NCBI GenBank assembly: GCA_002714485.1
Contig: PAXM01000063.1
Span: 4,072-30,247 of the forward strand
Direction of reading: 5' to 3'
DNA: 26,176 nt
Source: Acidimicrobiaceae bacterium
GTDB lineage: Bacteria; Actinomycetota; Acidimicrobiia; Acidimicrobiales; MedAcidi-G1
Position 1 is the stretch's first letter. Every line of letters starts with the position of its first letter. The notes under the pieces were generated by a model. That model saw only the letters and a program-made list of their open reading frames with translations, did no database searches and had not been told where the DNA came from. Positions 7,581 to 15,782 of this stretch are shown in pieces. A program made the translations under genes and the position numbers.

Positions 7581-8789
7581 TCAGGTCTCTATGGCAATGA
7601 ACTCCGCACGGGCTGCGTCAAGGACCGCGGGGTCGGCCCAGCAGTCCACCATGGTCAACGCCATTGACTTAGCACCATCGACAACGGCACGATCCGCCTC
7701 CTCGAGGACTGCGTAGCGGGCGAAATCCTCAGTGTGTATGGCCGTACCGTGGGGCGCCACCTTGATCATGGGATGGATGCCCGGCACCAGATAACTCACA
7801 TTGCCCATGTCGGTACTCCCCACCACCTGATGGGTGACCGTAGGCAGGACTTCCCGTCCGAACAGCGCGGCATTGGCTACGTAGCGATCCAAAAGAGCAC
7901 GGTTGTCAACCACTTCGTCGTAACTCGCGGGATTCCAGTTCAACTCAACTGTGCACCCTGCCGCCGCAGCACCCGACTCCAGACAAGCCGTCAAGCGCTC
8001 CTTAAGAGCCCGCACGCCCGCTCGGTTCGGCGACCGGACGTACCACGTGGCGGTGGTCCGCCGAGGAACGATGTTCGCCCTGTCGCCGGACTCATTGAAG
8101 ATTCCGTGGATCCGTTCGGTGGGGGCAATGTGCTGCCGCAAGGCGGCCACGTTCACGTAGCCCAGAACCATCGCATCGAGGGCGTTCAGTCCCTGTTCGG
8201 GCGCCGCAGCGGCGTGGGCTGCCCGACCCTCGTAAACGACCTGTGCCTGCTGGATTGCCAAGCTTGTGATGTTCTCAAGGTCGGCGTCGGCGGGGTGAAC
8301 CATCATTGCCGCCTCCACGTCCTCAAAGGCTCCGCGATCAGCCATGATGACCTTGCCGCCTCCACCCTCCTCAGCCGGCGTTCCGAGGATCCGGACCCGA
8401 CCACCCATCTCATCAGCCACCGCTGCCGCGGCGAGGCCAGCACCCAGGCCAGCAGTGGCAATCACGTTGTGTCCGCAGGCGTGCCCGATACCGGGCAATG
8501 CGTCGTACTCACACAACACCGCCAACCGGGGCCCCTCCGTCCCGGCCTCGGCCTCAAAGGCGGTCTCGAGGCCGTAGGCGCCGCGCACCACCGGCAGGCC
8601 CTGGTCGGCCAAGACCCCTGTTAGTAGACCGTGGGCGAAGTGCTCTTCGAAATTCAGTTCAGGTTCGGCATGAATAGCGTGCGAGGTGGCAACAAGCACT
8701 TCGGCCAGCTCGTCGACACGGTCGCAGACTCTTTTGCGGGCCTCAGCGACGACGTCTGGGGTGGGAGCCTGGCGGTCGGAAGCGTCCAT
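7581..8789 (-). CDS. M20 family metallo-amidohydrolase/peptidase (M20D-like)
   Basis: 402 residues from the ATG at 8789. The frame is open back to 8945, but the extra 52 residues do not look like protein of this family and would overlap the hairpin at 8850-8879 and the upstream gene. Metal-site segments of M20 enzymes are present: EYDALPGIGHACGHN at 94-108, GTPAEEGGGG at 136-145 with the catalytic Glu pair, and GTAIHTEDF near the end. The dimerisation (lid) domain lies between, around residues 170-290. The family hydrolyses amide bonds of N-acyl amino acids, dipeptides or p-aminobenzoyl-glutamate. The AEEGGGGK form resembles the PM20D2/AbgB branch. No signal peptide is seen, so it is cytoplasmic. 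Confidence 0.9.
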   Translation of the reverse strand: MDASDRQAPTPDVVAEARKRVCDRVDELAEVLVATSHAIHAEPELNFEEHFAHGLLTGVLADQGLPVVRGAYGLETAFEAEAGTEGPRLAVLCEYDALPGIGHACGHNVIATAGLGAGLAAAAVADEMGGRVRILGTPAEEGGGGKVIMADRGAFEDVEAAMMVHPADADLENITSLAIQQAQVVYEGRAAHAAAAPEQGLNALDAMVLGYVNVAALRQHIAPTERIHGIFNESGDRANIVPRRTTATWYVRSPNRAGVRALKERLTACLESGAAAAGCTVELNWNPASYDEVVDNRALLDRYVANAALFGREVLPTVTHQVVGSTDMGNVSYLVPGIHPMIKVAPHGTAIHTEDFARYAVLEEADRAVVDGAKSMALTMVDCWADPAVLDAARAEFIAIET

Positions 8790-8849
8790 CCACCGAGCGT
8801 AACCACACCACTCATGGCCAGTCCCGACCGGGCCAGCACCACGGTCCGT

Positions 8850-8879
8850 CCATCTAAGCCGGAGACTCCGCTTAGATGG
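8850..8879. terminator. Strong stem-loop at the 3' end of the helY-lipid-kinase-like unit
   Basis: CCATCTAAGC (8850-8859) and GCTTAGATGG (8870-8879) form a perfect 10-base stem around a 10-base loop that can itself pair GGA with TCC. The stop codon of the lipid-kinase-like gene (8872-8874) lies inside the stem. No T-run follows on either strand, so it is not a classical intrinsic terminator. It may halt transcription with Rho or protect the mRNA end. Confidence 0.5.
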
Positions 8880-9465
8880 CGACGCGAAGCGCTCCGGGCT
8901 GCACGCGTAACGAAAGTCTGTCGACCCGACCAATGGGCCTGCCATCTAGCCAGGCGCGAGCGGACCCATCTAAACTCACCTGTGTAGCCGTTGTTCGCTC
9001 CTCTCGGATATCGGGGTGTGGTACGTGAATACCCAATCCGAGGCGTCGCCAAGCTGCGGGAACCTGAGCCCATGACAATGAGGCGTCCAACACGTCAAGC
9101 AGACCGTCGCCCGGGTGGGCCCTTGGCGCCAGGTTCCAGCGCCCCCGGTGGGCAGCATTGGCGGCCACCCACCACCGCCCGGGATGCCACGATGGGCGTA
9201 CCACGAAATGTGACACGAATCGGTGTAGCCGACCGTCCACGAGTGCCTCTCCCACATCGATATCGACCAGGGTGGCCTCGCCACCCGGACAGGCTCGACC
9301 CCGACCTCCGAGGGTGCGACACAGGTCCCCTCCGGTCAGGACGACCACCGAAGCGGAGTTCAGATCGCCTAGGACCTTCAACAGGTCCGCATTCGACCCT
9401 GCGGTCTGGGCGTCCTCGGGAACCATGCCAAGTGCCCCCCAGTCCTCGTTCCGGTTCACACCCAT
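8872..9465 (-). CDS. Short lipid-kinase-like protein (diacylglycerol kinase C-terminal-type domain)
   Basis: 197 residues. Its ATG shares one base with the helY stop (TGATG), so translation is coupled. Residues 103-128 (NAAHRGRWNLAP, then HPGDGLLDVLDA) and the end (DGRPIGR, then LSLRVQPGALRVAI) resemble the C-terminal beta-domain of the DAGK/YegS/BmrU lipid kinases. The N-terminal GGDLCRTLGG at 45-54 stands where those kinases have the GGDGT nucleotide loop, but with Leu-Cys in place of the Gly-Thr. At 197 residues it is much shorter than the roughly 300-residue kinases. It may be an inactive binding protein or a diverged family. I am fairly sure it is a real gene, less sure of the relationship. 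Confidence 0.65.
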   Translation of the reverse strand: MGVNRNEDWGALGMVPEDAQTAGSNADLLKVLGDLNSASVVVLTGGDLCRTLGGRGRACPGGEATLVDIDVGEALVDGRLHRFVSHFVVRPSWHPGRWWVAANAAHRGRWNLAPRAHPGDGLLDVLDASLSWAQVPAAWRRLGLGIHVPHPDIREERTTATQVSLDGSARAWLDGRPIGRVDRLSLRVQPGALRVAI

Positions 9466-11987
9466 CAGGCCTCCAACTCCAGATCCTCGTTGGCGCCCAA
9501 ACGCCCCTCCGATAGGGCAATCACCCCGCGACCCAACCCGCCTTCCGCCTCGAGGGCAATTTTGGCAATGTCGGGGTCGGCCGTGGCCGCTACCTGCCGA
9601 AGCAGGTCGGCTACCAGACGCACGTTTCGGACGAACTCCCCGGGTGGCAAGTCCTCGTCGAGGACCTCGGCCAGTTCGGCCCCGCCAACCCAGGCATGAA
9701 TCCGGTGGGCGAAGCCCGGGTCAGGTGGGTCAAGTGGGGTGAGACCGGCGCCTTGTTCGGCGTTTCTAACCTCCTCGGCCAGATGGACCAATCGATCGTA
9801 TCGATCCGGGAATTCCCCGCCCAACTGAACCGTCGACGGGTCGCCTGGGCCCCGCTTACGGTATGTCAGACACGACACCACAGCAGCGGTCACCGCCGGG
9901 CTCAAGTCAGCGAGAAGCCTGGCGCCAAGAACCTCGGCAACCATCAGATCGGACTCGTTATGGATCTGGGTTAGGGGGACCCCTCGAGTAGTCAACGCCC
10001 AACCGTTGACCATGCCGCGAGTCGCCAAGACGTCGAAGGCGGCATCGAATCTGGCTGTCAGATCACTCTCCACGTCAGACGGACGAGCCGCCTCTCGCAC
10101 TAGGTCGCGCTCCAGTCGCTTCAGTTGGCGCCGGTCATCATCATGGCCATCGCTGGTTCTAGAAGGGCGGGGTTTGATTGCCGAGTCGGCGGCGTAATCG
10201 GCGAGACGATTGCGAAGTAGGTGGCGGAACTCGGCGTCATCGGGAAGGAACGGTGTCGGGAGTTCCACCTGTCCGACCAAGTCCGGATCGTCAACAGGAT
10301 CACTTCGATCATCATGGCCATCCCCGAGGAGGATCTCCCGGCCCTCCTGATCCATCGTCCGGACGCGGATCCGTCCGCCTCCTCGATTGGCCACCGAGAG
10401 GACTACGTGAGCACGCCCGTCATCTAGGACCACCACGTCTCCCGGCCGGAGAAAGGCGACAGATACCCGTCGTCCAGTTGAAGCCGGTCCGGGAAATGCG
10501 TCGTCAGACTCAAGGCGGCGACGGATCCGCTCGGCCTCACCTCGCTTCTCGCTGGTCCGCCGCAGGCGATTCGCCGTGCGGCGGTCAACTTGGAACTGCG
10601 CGAACGATCGGGCCAGCAAGTCCATCGCCTCGTCACGTGTTCGCCCGTTGACCATGTTGGCCACCATGTTGTAGGTGGGCCGAAACGCCGAGTGCAAGAC
10701 GAAGTCCCGACTCCCGGCTAGCCCTGCCACCCGATCGAAGGGAACAAACGGTGACCAGCAAACCAGTGCATGGCCCTCAACGTCGAGCCCCCGACGGCCG
10801 GCCCGGCCTGTTAACTGGGTGAACTGTCCGGGGGTCAGCACCTCATGGGTCTGTCCGGTGAATTTCGTGAGGCGGTCGATCACTACGGATCGAGCAGGGA
10901 GGTTGACCCCTAGTGCCAATGTCTCGGTGGCATAGACCAACTTGACCAGGCCAGCAGCAAATAGCTCCTCAGTAATCTCCTTAAACAACGGCACAAGACC
11001 GGCATGATGGGAGGCAATACCACGCCGCAGTCCTTCCGACCACTGCTCTACACCGAGCGCCACCTGGTCCTCAGGTCCTACTGGCCTCAACCGTTCGGCC
11101 AGGTAGGCATCCACAGCTGCGACCTGACGATGGTCGTTCAGGACGATGCCGTCCCGGAGGATGGTGTCCCGAGCTTCGTCGCAACCGGCACGACTGAAGA
11201 TGAAGTGGATTGCCGGGAGCAGATCCGCTCCGTCCAGTTCCGCCAACACCTCATTTCGACGAGGGGGAACCCATCGACCGCCCCTCCCCCTTTTGTAACC
11301 CTGGTTGCCATCGAGGTCGAACTGTCGAGCTATCCGGTTCGGCTTACCACCCTTGGCCAGGATTGACATACGGTGCAGGCGACGCCCCGTGCTTCGACGG
11401 CCCCGTTCAGCGACCAAATAGTGGGTACGGAGCCTCACCGGACGCCGGGTCTCTACGATCACCTCGGTCGGTCCTCGAACCGACGTAATCCAATCACCCA
11501 ACTCGTTTGCGTTGGAAACAGTTGCCGACAGGGCGACTATCCCGACTGACGGCGCCAGGTGCAAGAGGACCTCCTCCCAGACGGCGCCCCGGTAGGGATC
11601 TTCAAGGAAGTGGACCTCGTCCAACACCACCCAAGCCAGGTCAGCCACGGCATGGCTGCCTGCGTAGAGCATGTTGCGGAGCACTTCGGTAGTCATCACC
11701 ACCACTGGCGCCTCGGGAGCCAGTACCTGGTCGCCGGTCATGAGACCAACCCTGTTATGCCCGAACATCTGTCCCAGATCCCGGTACTTCTGGTTGGACA
11801 GAGCCTTAATGGGTGCGGTGTAGAAGGCGCGCTGTCCTGCGGTTAGGGCCAACTCAACTGCGTGCTCAGCCGCCACCGTCTTGCCGCTAGACGTTGGGGC
11901 CGCCACTAGGACCGACTGACCTGCATCAATCGCCGCTATGGCCTCCTCCTGGAATCGGTCCAGCGTGAACGGTCGCTCGGGCCTCAA
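9465..11987 (-). CDS. helY: Ski2/Mtr4-type superfamily 2 RNA helicase HelY
   Basis: 840 residues from a TTG overlapping the tatC stop (TTGA). Helicase motifs are in order: Walker A APTSSGKT at 30-37, the DEVH box at 123-126, SAT at 154-156, and motif VI QLTGRAGRRGLD near residue 395. A long insertion and accessory region (about 470-640) follows, and the last part (about 650-830, including LGARLLADLSPAVTAAVVSC) fits the DSHCT domain of Ski2-like helicases. The mycobacterial HelY is 906 residues and also lies directly after tatC in the Pup-proteasome neighbourhood, so family and context agree. It unwinds RNA or RNA-DNA duplexes with ATP, probably in RNA turnover or processing; its cellular substrate in bacteria is not well defined. 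It is translationally coupled on both sides. Confidence 0.95.
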   Translation of the reverse strand: MRPERPFTLDRFQEEAIAAIDAGQSVLVAAPTSSGKTVAAEHAVELALTAGQRAFYTAPIKALSNQKYRDLGQMFGHNRVGLMTGDQVLAPEAPVVVMTTEVLRNMLYAGSHAVADLAWVVLDEVHFLEDPYRGAVWEEVLLHLAPSVGIVALSATVSNANELGDWITSVRGPTEVIVETRRPVRLRTHYLVAERGRRSTGRRLHRMSILAKGGKPNRIARQFDLDGNQGYKRGRGGRWVPPRRNEVLAELDGADLLPAIHFIFSRAGCDEARDTILRDGIVLNDHRQVAAVDAYLAERLRPVGPEDQVALGVEQWSEGLRRGIASHHAGLVPLFKEITEELFAAGLVKLVYATETLALGVNLPARSVVIDRLTKFTGQTHEVLTPGQFTQLTGRAGRRGLDVEGHALVCWSPFVPFDRVAGLAGSRDFVLHSAFRPTYNMVANMVNGRTRDEAMDLLARSFAQFQVDRRTANRLRRTSEKRGEAERIRRRLESDDAFPGPASTGRRVSVAFLRPGDVVVLDDGRAHVVLSVANRGGGRIRVRTMDQEGREILLGDGHDDRSDPVDDPDLVGQVELPTPFLPDDAEFRHLLRNRLADYAADSAIKPRPSRTSDGHDDDRRQLKRLERDLVREAARPSDVESDLTARFDAAFDVLATRGMVNGWALTTRGVPLTQIHNESDLMVAEVLGARLLADLSPAVTAAVVSCLTYRKRGPGDPSTVQLGGEFPDRYDRLVHLAEEVRNAEQGAGLTPLDPPDPGFAHRIHAWVGGAELAEVLDEDLPPGEFVRNVRLVADLLRQVAATADPDIAKIALEAEGGLGRGVIALSEGRLGANEDLELEA

Positions 11988-12742
11988 CCGGTCCGCCGGC
12001 GGTTCCGCAACACCCCGACAAGGATGGCTATTTCGTAGAACAAGAGCATTGGAACCGACAACACCATCAGGGTGAATGGATCCCCACTAGGAGTTAGGAC
12101 CGCGACCAGAGCCACGATTCCAACCGCAGCGTACCGGCGAACACGCCGCAGGGCAGCCGGGGTAATCACCCCGACCAACTGCAGGAAGATCAGGACAAGT
12201 GGGAACTCAAAGCCGATGCCGAAGGCCAGCGTCATCTTCACAACGAAACTCAGATACCGAGCCGGCGAGAAAACGCTGACCAGATCTGGACCACCGATTC
12301 CGACAAGAAAGTCCAGTGCCCGGGGAATACTCCAGTAGGCCAACCAGCAGCCAGCGACGAACAGCACGACGCCACTGGCCACGAACGGAATCGCCCAACG
12401 ACGTTCCCGCTTGTAAAGGCCCGGTGCCACGAAGCGCCATACCTGCCAGAGCAACACCGGCATAGCTAGAGCGACGCCTCCGTAGCCCGCCACCATCATC
12501 CGAACCGAAAATGGCTCGAGGGGGTCCGTCACCAAAAGTTCGCAACCGTCACCAAACGCCCTCTGGTCACCGAGTTCGTCGCGAATCTGGCAGTACGGCT
12601 CGAGTAGGAGATCAAGAATTTGTGGGTACAGGATCCAACAGGCCACGGCCCCCAACGCGATGGCCGCCACCGAGCGGAGGAGACGGGTCCGCAGCTCCTC
12701 CAGGTGAGCGACTAGAGGCATTCGCCCGCCGACCTCAGGCAT
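11984..12742 (-). CDS. tatC: Twin-arginine translocase subunit TatC
   Basis: 252 residues from the ATG at 12742, whose ATGCCTGA overlaps the stop of the upstream tatB-like gene by eight bases. The frame stays open to 12898, but that part runs over the tatB-like tail in another frame and gives a repetitive basic sequence, so I reject it. A second ATG at 12721 (MPLVAHLEELRTRLL) is an alternative start. TatC features are clear: the N-terminal HLEELRTRLL amphipathic segment, several hydrophobic spans, DPLEPFSVRM, FVAPGLYKRERR and the late LTPSGDPFTLMVLSVPMLLFYE. TatC is the membrane receptor for folded proteins with twin-arginine signal peptides. It is co-expressed with the small partner upstream and helY downstream. 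Confidence 0.95.
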   Translation of the reverse strand: MPEVGGRMPLVAHLEELRTRLLRSVAAIALGAVACWILYPQILDLLLEPYCQIRDELGDQRAFGDGCELLVTDPLEPFSVRMMVAGYGGVALAMPVLLWQVWRFVAPGLYKRERRWAIPFVASGVVLFVAGCWLAYWSIPRALDFLVGIGGPDLVSVFSPARYLSFVVKMTLAFGIGFEFPLVLIFLQLVGVITPAALRRVRRYAAVGIVALVAVLTPSGDPFTLMVLSVPMLLFYEIAILVGVLRNRRRTG

Positions 12743-13028
12743 CGAAATCCGATTCCGGGGCTTCTTCAACGACCGGTTCCGGGGAAGCCTCAACGACCGG
12801 TTCCGGGGAAGCCTCAACGGCTTGTCGCCCACGTTCGCGGGCCAACGACTCGATGGAGGGATCATCGACCAGATCCCGGAGTTCCGCCTGGAAACCACCC
12901 GCCATCCGGCGAAGCTGACCCACGAGGCGCCCGATCTGCTGGGCGACCACGCCGAGCCGAGCCGGTCCGAGGACCAACAGTCCTAGGACCAGAATGACGA
13001 GGAGTTCACCGCCTCCGAGATTGCCCAT
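12735..13028 (-). CDS. tatB: TatA/TatB-family protein, TatB-like
   Basis: 97 residues. A single hydrophobic span (about 8-21) starts with GGGELLVILVLGLLVLGP and is followed by ARLGVVAQQIGRLVGQLRRM, an amphipathic helix. Glu8 in the span, the GP hinge at 21-22 and the LRRMAGGFQAEL segment fit TatB better than TatA, where residue 8 is usually Gln. TatB joins TatC in the signal-peptide receptor complex. The C-terminal tail carries a tandem repeat of eight residues (EASPEPVV at 72-79 and 80-87), then a degenerate third copy. It is followed by tatC with an eight-base overlap. No second TatA-type gene is visible here. Many automatic annotations would call it TatA/TatE. Confidence 0.85.
   Translation of the reverse strand: MGNLGGGELLVILVLGLLVLGPARLGVVAQQIGRLVGQLRRMAGGFQAELRDLVDDPSIESLARERGRQAVEASPEPVVEASPEPVVEEAPESDFDA
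12767..12814. repeat. 24-base tandem repeat inside the tatB-like gene
   Basis: Two identical 24-base units (12767-12790 and 12791-12814) lie head to tail, with a degenerate third copy just before (about 12752-12766). The unit length is a multiple of three, so the reading frame is kept and eight residues (EASPEPVV) are duplicated in the acidic tail. Slippage during replication could change the copy number without a frameshift. Confidence 0.9.
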
Positions 13029-13067
13029 AGAGAACGAGCCTATGCGTCGCCCGCTCAGGCGCCCCTG

Positions 13068-13084
13068 CCCGCCATGATGGCGGG
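13068..13084 (+). promoter_or_regulatory. Hairpin directly before the GDPD start codon
   Basis: CCCGCC (13068-13073) and GGCGGG (13079-13084) pair around ATGAT, ending at the base before the GTG. It lies in the 56-base divergent region with the tatB-like gene. GGCGGG could also act as a weak ribosome binding site, so the hairpin might mask it. The role is unproven. Confidence 0.3.
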
Positions 13085-13780
13085 GTGTCCACCTCTACAC
13101 CCATTCTCTTCGCTCATCGCGGCGGCCGGGCCCACGCTCCGGAGAACTCCATGGAGGCCTTTCGACTAGCCGTCCGTCTTGGGGCAACGGGACTAGAGAG
13201 CGACGTTTGGTGCACTGCCGATGGCGTTCCTGTACTGGACCACGATGGCCGGGTGGGTCGCTGGCCCCGCCGCAGGGCCATATCCACCATCACCCTCGGT
13301 GAGGTACCGGCGACGATGCCGACCCTGGCAGCGCTTCTGGCCGATGTCGACTCCGGTCTAGCGGTCTCCCTCGATGTGAAAGACCCTGCCGCCGCGACTC
13401 CAGTCATTCAATCAGCAGCCATCGATGAGACCACGGGCCGCCTCTGGCTCTGCCATCCCGACCACGAGGTCGTGGCCTCGTGGCGAGACCTGGACCCACG
13501 GGTCCACCTCGTTCACTCTACGAGGGTCGACCGGATCGGTTCGTCTCTCGAACGCCACGCAATGGAGCTGGCATCGGCCGGAATAGACGGAGTGAACCTT
13601 CCGGAGCCGGAGTGGTCCGCGGGACTAGTGAAGCTCTTTCGCCGGTTCGACTTGGCCTGCCTCGGTTGGGACGCCCAACACCGCAGGCAGATAGACCGCC
13701 TGATGGCCCTCGGGTTGGACGGCATCTACGGCGACCACGTGGATCGCCTGGTTGACGGGCTGGCCGCAGGCTGCTCCTGA
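13085..13780 (+). CDS. Glycerophosphodiester phosphodiesterase (GDPD) family protein
   Basis: 231 residues from a GTG. The GDPD metal and catalytic residues are visible: AHRGG at 10-14 with His11-Arg12, PENS at 19-22, LESD at 37-40, and LDHDG at 51-55 with His53. The later SLDVKD segment matches the family's conserved strand with Lys. The family hydrolyses glycerophosphodiesters to sn-glycerol 3-phosphate and an alcohol in phospholipid turnover. No signal peptide or membrane span is seen, so it is a cytoplasmic short form, similar in size to UgpQ. It is divergent from the tatB-like gene and convergent with lepB. Confidence 0.93.
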   Translation: MSTSTPILFAHRGGRAHAPENSMEAFRLAVRLGATGLESDVWCTADGVPVLDHDGRVGRWPRRRAISTITLGEVPATMPTLAALLADVDSGLAVSLDVKDPAAATPVIQSAAIDETTGRLWLCHPDHEVVASWRDLDPRVHLVHSTRVDRIGSSLERHAMELASAGIDGVNLPEPEWSAGLVKLFRRFDLACLGWDAQHRRQIDRLMALGLDGIYGDHVDRLVDGLAAGCS

Positions 13781-13791
13781 GCCGATCTGGT

Positions 13792-13819
13792 CGACTTTGA
13801 ACCAGCTGGGTCAAAGTCG
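13792..13819. terminator. Near-perfect 28-base palindrome between convergent genes
   Basis: CGACTTTGA (13792-13800) and TCAAAGTCG (13811-13819) form a 9-base stem. The inner sequence CCAGCTGG is itself a palindrome, and only one base pair is mismatched. The lepB stop (13811-13813) lies inside. Placed between two convergent genes, it probably ends transcription from both sides, although no T-run follows. Confidence 0.55.
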
Positions 13820-14770
13820 GTCGAGTGACCCCAGCGGCCAGAACCTCGCAAACGCCCGTCCGGCGATTGAGTCGATTGGTACCGGTCCAAAGGACCTGCT
13901 GTCACGAGAGTTGGCGCGGTTGTCACCCATCACGAACACGTGGTCGGCGGGCACGGTGCACTTGGCGACACCGCCGTCTAGACACCATGGAACGGTTTGA
14001 AGGTCGCCGGTCGAAAACGGATCAGCCAAGTAGGGCTCGATCAGCATGCCCCCATCGATGAGGACGCGTCCGTCAGCGACCGTAACCGTCTCTCCGGGGA
14101 GTCCGATCACCCGTTTGATGAGATCGTCAATCCCCTGGGCGGCCGCCGTACCGCTGGGGGTGAAGACCACTAGATCACCACGGTTCACGTCATGTAGGCG
14201 GTAGCTCACCTTGTTGACGACTATCCGATCACCGATGGACAACGTTGGTTCCATGGACGGCGACGGGATGTAATACGCCCCAAACAGGAAGGTGCGTACC
14301 ACGATGGCCAGCACGAGGGCACCTACGACTACCGAGCCCCACTCGAGAATTGCCCGACGGCCACCAACTCGGCGATCCGGGATACCGAGGTCCACAGATT
14401 CCGGTCCACCTTGGTCGACTTCCGCAGGAAGTGTCGGGATCACGAACGTTTCGTCAGGTACCGCCGAGACTGACCCTGACCCACCTTCCAGGTCGGCCCG
14501 GGTTAAGAAGTTCGGCCGCTCCGCCGCCTTCGGTGGCCCAGCACCCTCGGACTCATCGAGTTGCGGCTCATCGATTGCTGGGGGAGCGTGCCCGGGCGGA
14601 GCCGCAGACTCGTCGACAGGCACCGCGCGTGCCCCTGACTCATCCATACCGGCCTCTGACCGCTCCCTAGCTCGTGCCAGGAGGTCGTCGGTCCAACCCG
14701 GATCCGAACCGGCGATACCCGAGGTCTCGGATCCCTCCGAAGAGGAGTCGTCGGGAGTCTCATCGGTCAC
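13811..14770 (-). CDS. lepB: Signal peptidase I
   Basis: 319 residues from a GTG. An unusually long, acidic, Pro- and Ser-rich cytoplasmic tail (about residues 1-138) precedes a single membrane span (about 143-163). The catalytic domain then shows box B with Ser172 (IPSPSMEPTL), box D with Lys219 (DDLIKRVIGLPGE) and box E MGDNRANSRDSR at 281-292. Ser172 and Lys219 form the Ser/Lys dyad that cleaves signal peptides of secreted proteins on the outer face of the membrane. Cys263 and Cys271 could pair in the outer domain. The gene lies 43 bases after pafC on the same strand, so it is likely read through from the Pup-proteasome unit. I do not know this arrangement in mycobacteria. Confidence 0.95.
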   Translation of the reverse strand: MTDETPDDSSSEGSETSGIAGSDPGWTDDLLARARERSEAGMDESGARAVPVDESAAPPGHAPPAIDEPQLDESEGAGPPKAAERPNFLTRADLEGGSGSVSAVPDETFVIPTLPAEVDQGGPESVDLGIPDRRVGGRRAILEWGSVVVGALVLAIVVRTFLFGAYYIPSPSMEPTLSIGDRIVVNKVSYRLHDVNRGDLVVFTPSGTAAAQGIDDLIKRVIGLPGETVTVADGRVLIDGGMLIEPYLADPFSTGDLQTVPWCLDGGVAKCTVPADHVFVMGDNRANSRDSRSFGPVPIDSIAGRAFARFWPLGSLDRL

Positions 14771-14813
14771 GAGCCGAACCTAGCGCTCCCCTGTGAGACG
14801 TCGGTGCCGCCTG

Positions 14814-15782
14814 TCAGCGATAACGGGCAAGGATCCGTGTGGCAGCGGCACGGCGTAGTGCGTCACCCTGACCCTCAGGCGCCTCCACAATCCGGGCAGA
14901 GGGACCCAGCCGAAGCAGTAGCCGTTCGAGCCAACGTTCAGCCGTCACCGGGATAACCACACGTAGCCCTCCGTCCACCTCCTCTGTACCCCGGTTCGGG
15001 TACTGCTCAGCTACCCATCGGGCAGAATCGTCCACTTCCAGCACCACCTCGGGGATGCTTCCGTCTACCGGAATCCCGTCCATGGGCGCCTCGCGGTCCC
15101 CCGGCGGGGAGAACGACTCATCAACGGCGACTGCTTTTCGGACCCGATCCAGACGGAAGGACCGCATCGCTCCGGCCAAGCGGCAGTACGCGGTGAGGTA
15201 CCAGAACCCGTCATAGAGGCAACGGTGTGGCTCGATCACCCGTGTCGCCTCCACGTCCCGCCCATACGAGTGGTACGTCAGTTCAACGCAACGACCCTCC
15301 GATATCGCCTTCTGGAGTATCTCCAGATGCCCATCGGTAGATGACCGAAGTCGTACCTCGATGGATTCGGACCCCGCGCCTAAGGCCACCGACAGTTTGG
15401 CTACCGCTCGGGCCAGTGGATCCATCTCGGCATCCGGGTCCTTATCCACTGGTAGTTGGCTCACCACTGCGCGCCCTGCAGCAACGGCAGAGACCATTGC
15501 CACCCTGTCCACGCTCAGTGGCCTCCCAAGGAGGTCGTTGCGGTTGACCCAGACCCGCCCGTCGGCCACCGCCACGTCGAAGACCAAATCTCCATACAAC
15601 CCGTATCGGTCCCCCGTCACTAAGTTCACAACCTCGGTCAGGTCACCCACGAGCGTGGCAACCGGATACTCAAAGGCCCGCGCCAACTCCTCAATCGAGG
15701 CTCCAACCGAACCCCGCTTTTCGACCCACGGGATGAGGTTGAGGAGGCGGCCCGCTCTTTCGGCTGCGTTCAGGCTCGACAT
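14814..15782 (-). CDS. pafC: WYL-domain transcriptional regulator PafC
   Basis: 322 residues, close to the roughly 316 of mycobacterial PafC. The N-terminal part (about 8-60) is a winged helix-turn-helix with the ASIEELARAFEYP segment. The WYL domain (about 155-225) has Trp194-Tyr195-Leu196 in FWYLTAYCRL, followed by SFRLDRV at 208-214, the pattern that binds a ligand or nucleic acid in this family. A WCX-like C-terminal segment ends in ILARYR. PafB and PafC act together to switch on LexA-independent DNA-damage genes in mycobacteria. The ATG overlaps the pafB stop by 13 bases, so the two are translated as a pair. Confidence 0.93.
   Translation of the reverse strand: MSSLNAAERAGRLLNLIPWVEKRGSVGASIEELARAFEYPVATLVGDLTEVVNLVTGDRYGLYGDLVFDVAVADGRVWVNRNDLLGRPLSVDRVAMVSAVAAGRAVVSQLPVDKDPDAEMDPLARAVAKLSVALGAGSESIEVRLRSSTDGHLEILQKAISEGRCVELTYHSYGRDVEATRVIEPHRCLYDGFWYLTAYCRLAGAMRSFRLDRVRKAVAVDESFSPPGDREAPMDGIPVDGSIPEVVLEVDDSARWVAEQYPNRGTEEVDGGLRVVIPVTAERWLERLLLRLGPSARIVEAPEGQGDALRRAAATRILARYR

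Noticed and set aside
7734..8624. 296-residue plus-strand frame
   Set aside because: It lies wholly opposite the M20 gene, whose motifs are clear, and looks like no protein family.
8850..8972. Repeated CCATCTA words around the lipid-kinase-like 3' end
   Set aside because: Two copies encode Leu-Asp-Gly in the protein and the others belong to the hairpin; spacing is irregular, so no separate repeat family is supported.
12743..12898. 52-residue N-terminal extension of tatC
   Set aside because: It overlaps the tatB-like tail and repeats only because of the 24-base tandem DNA repeat; TatC homologues start near the ATG at 12742.
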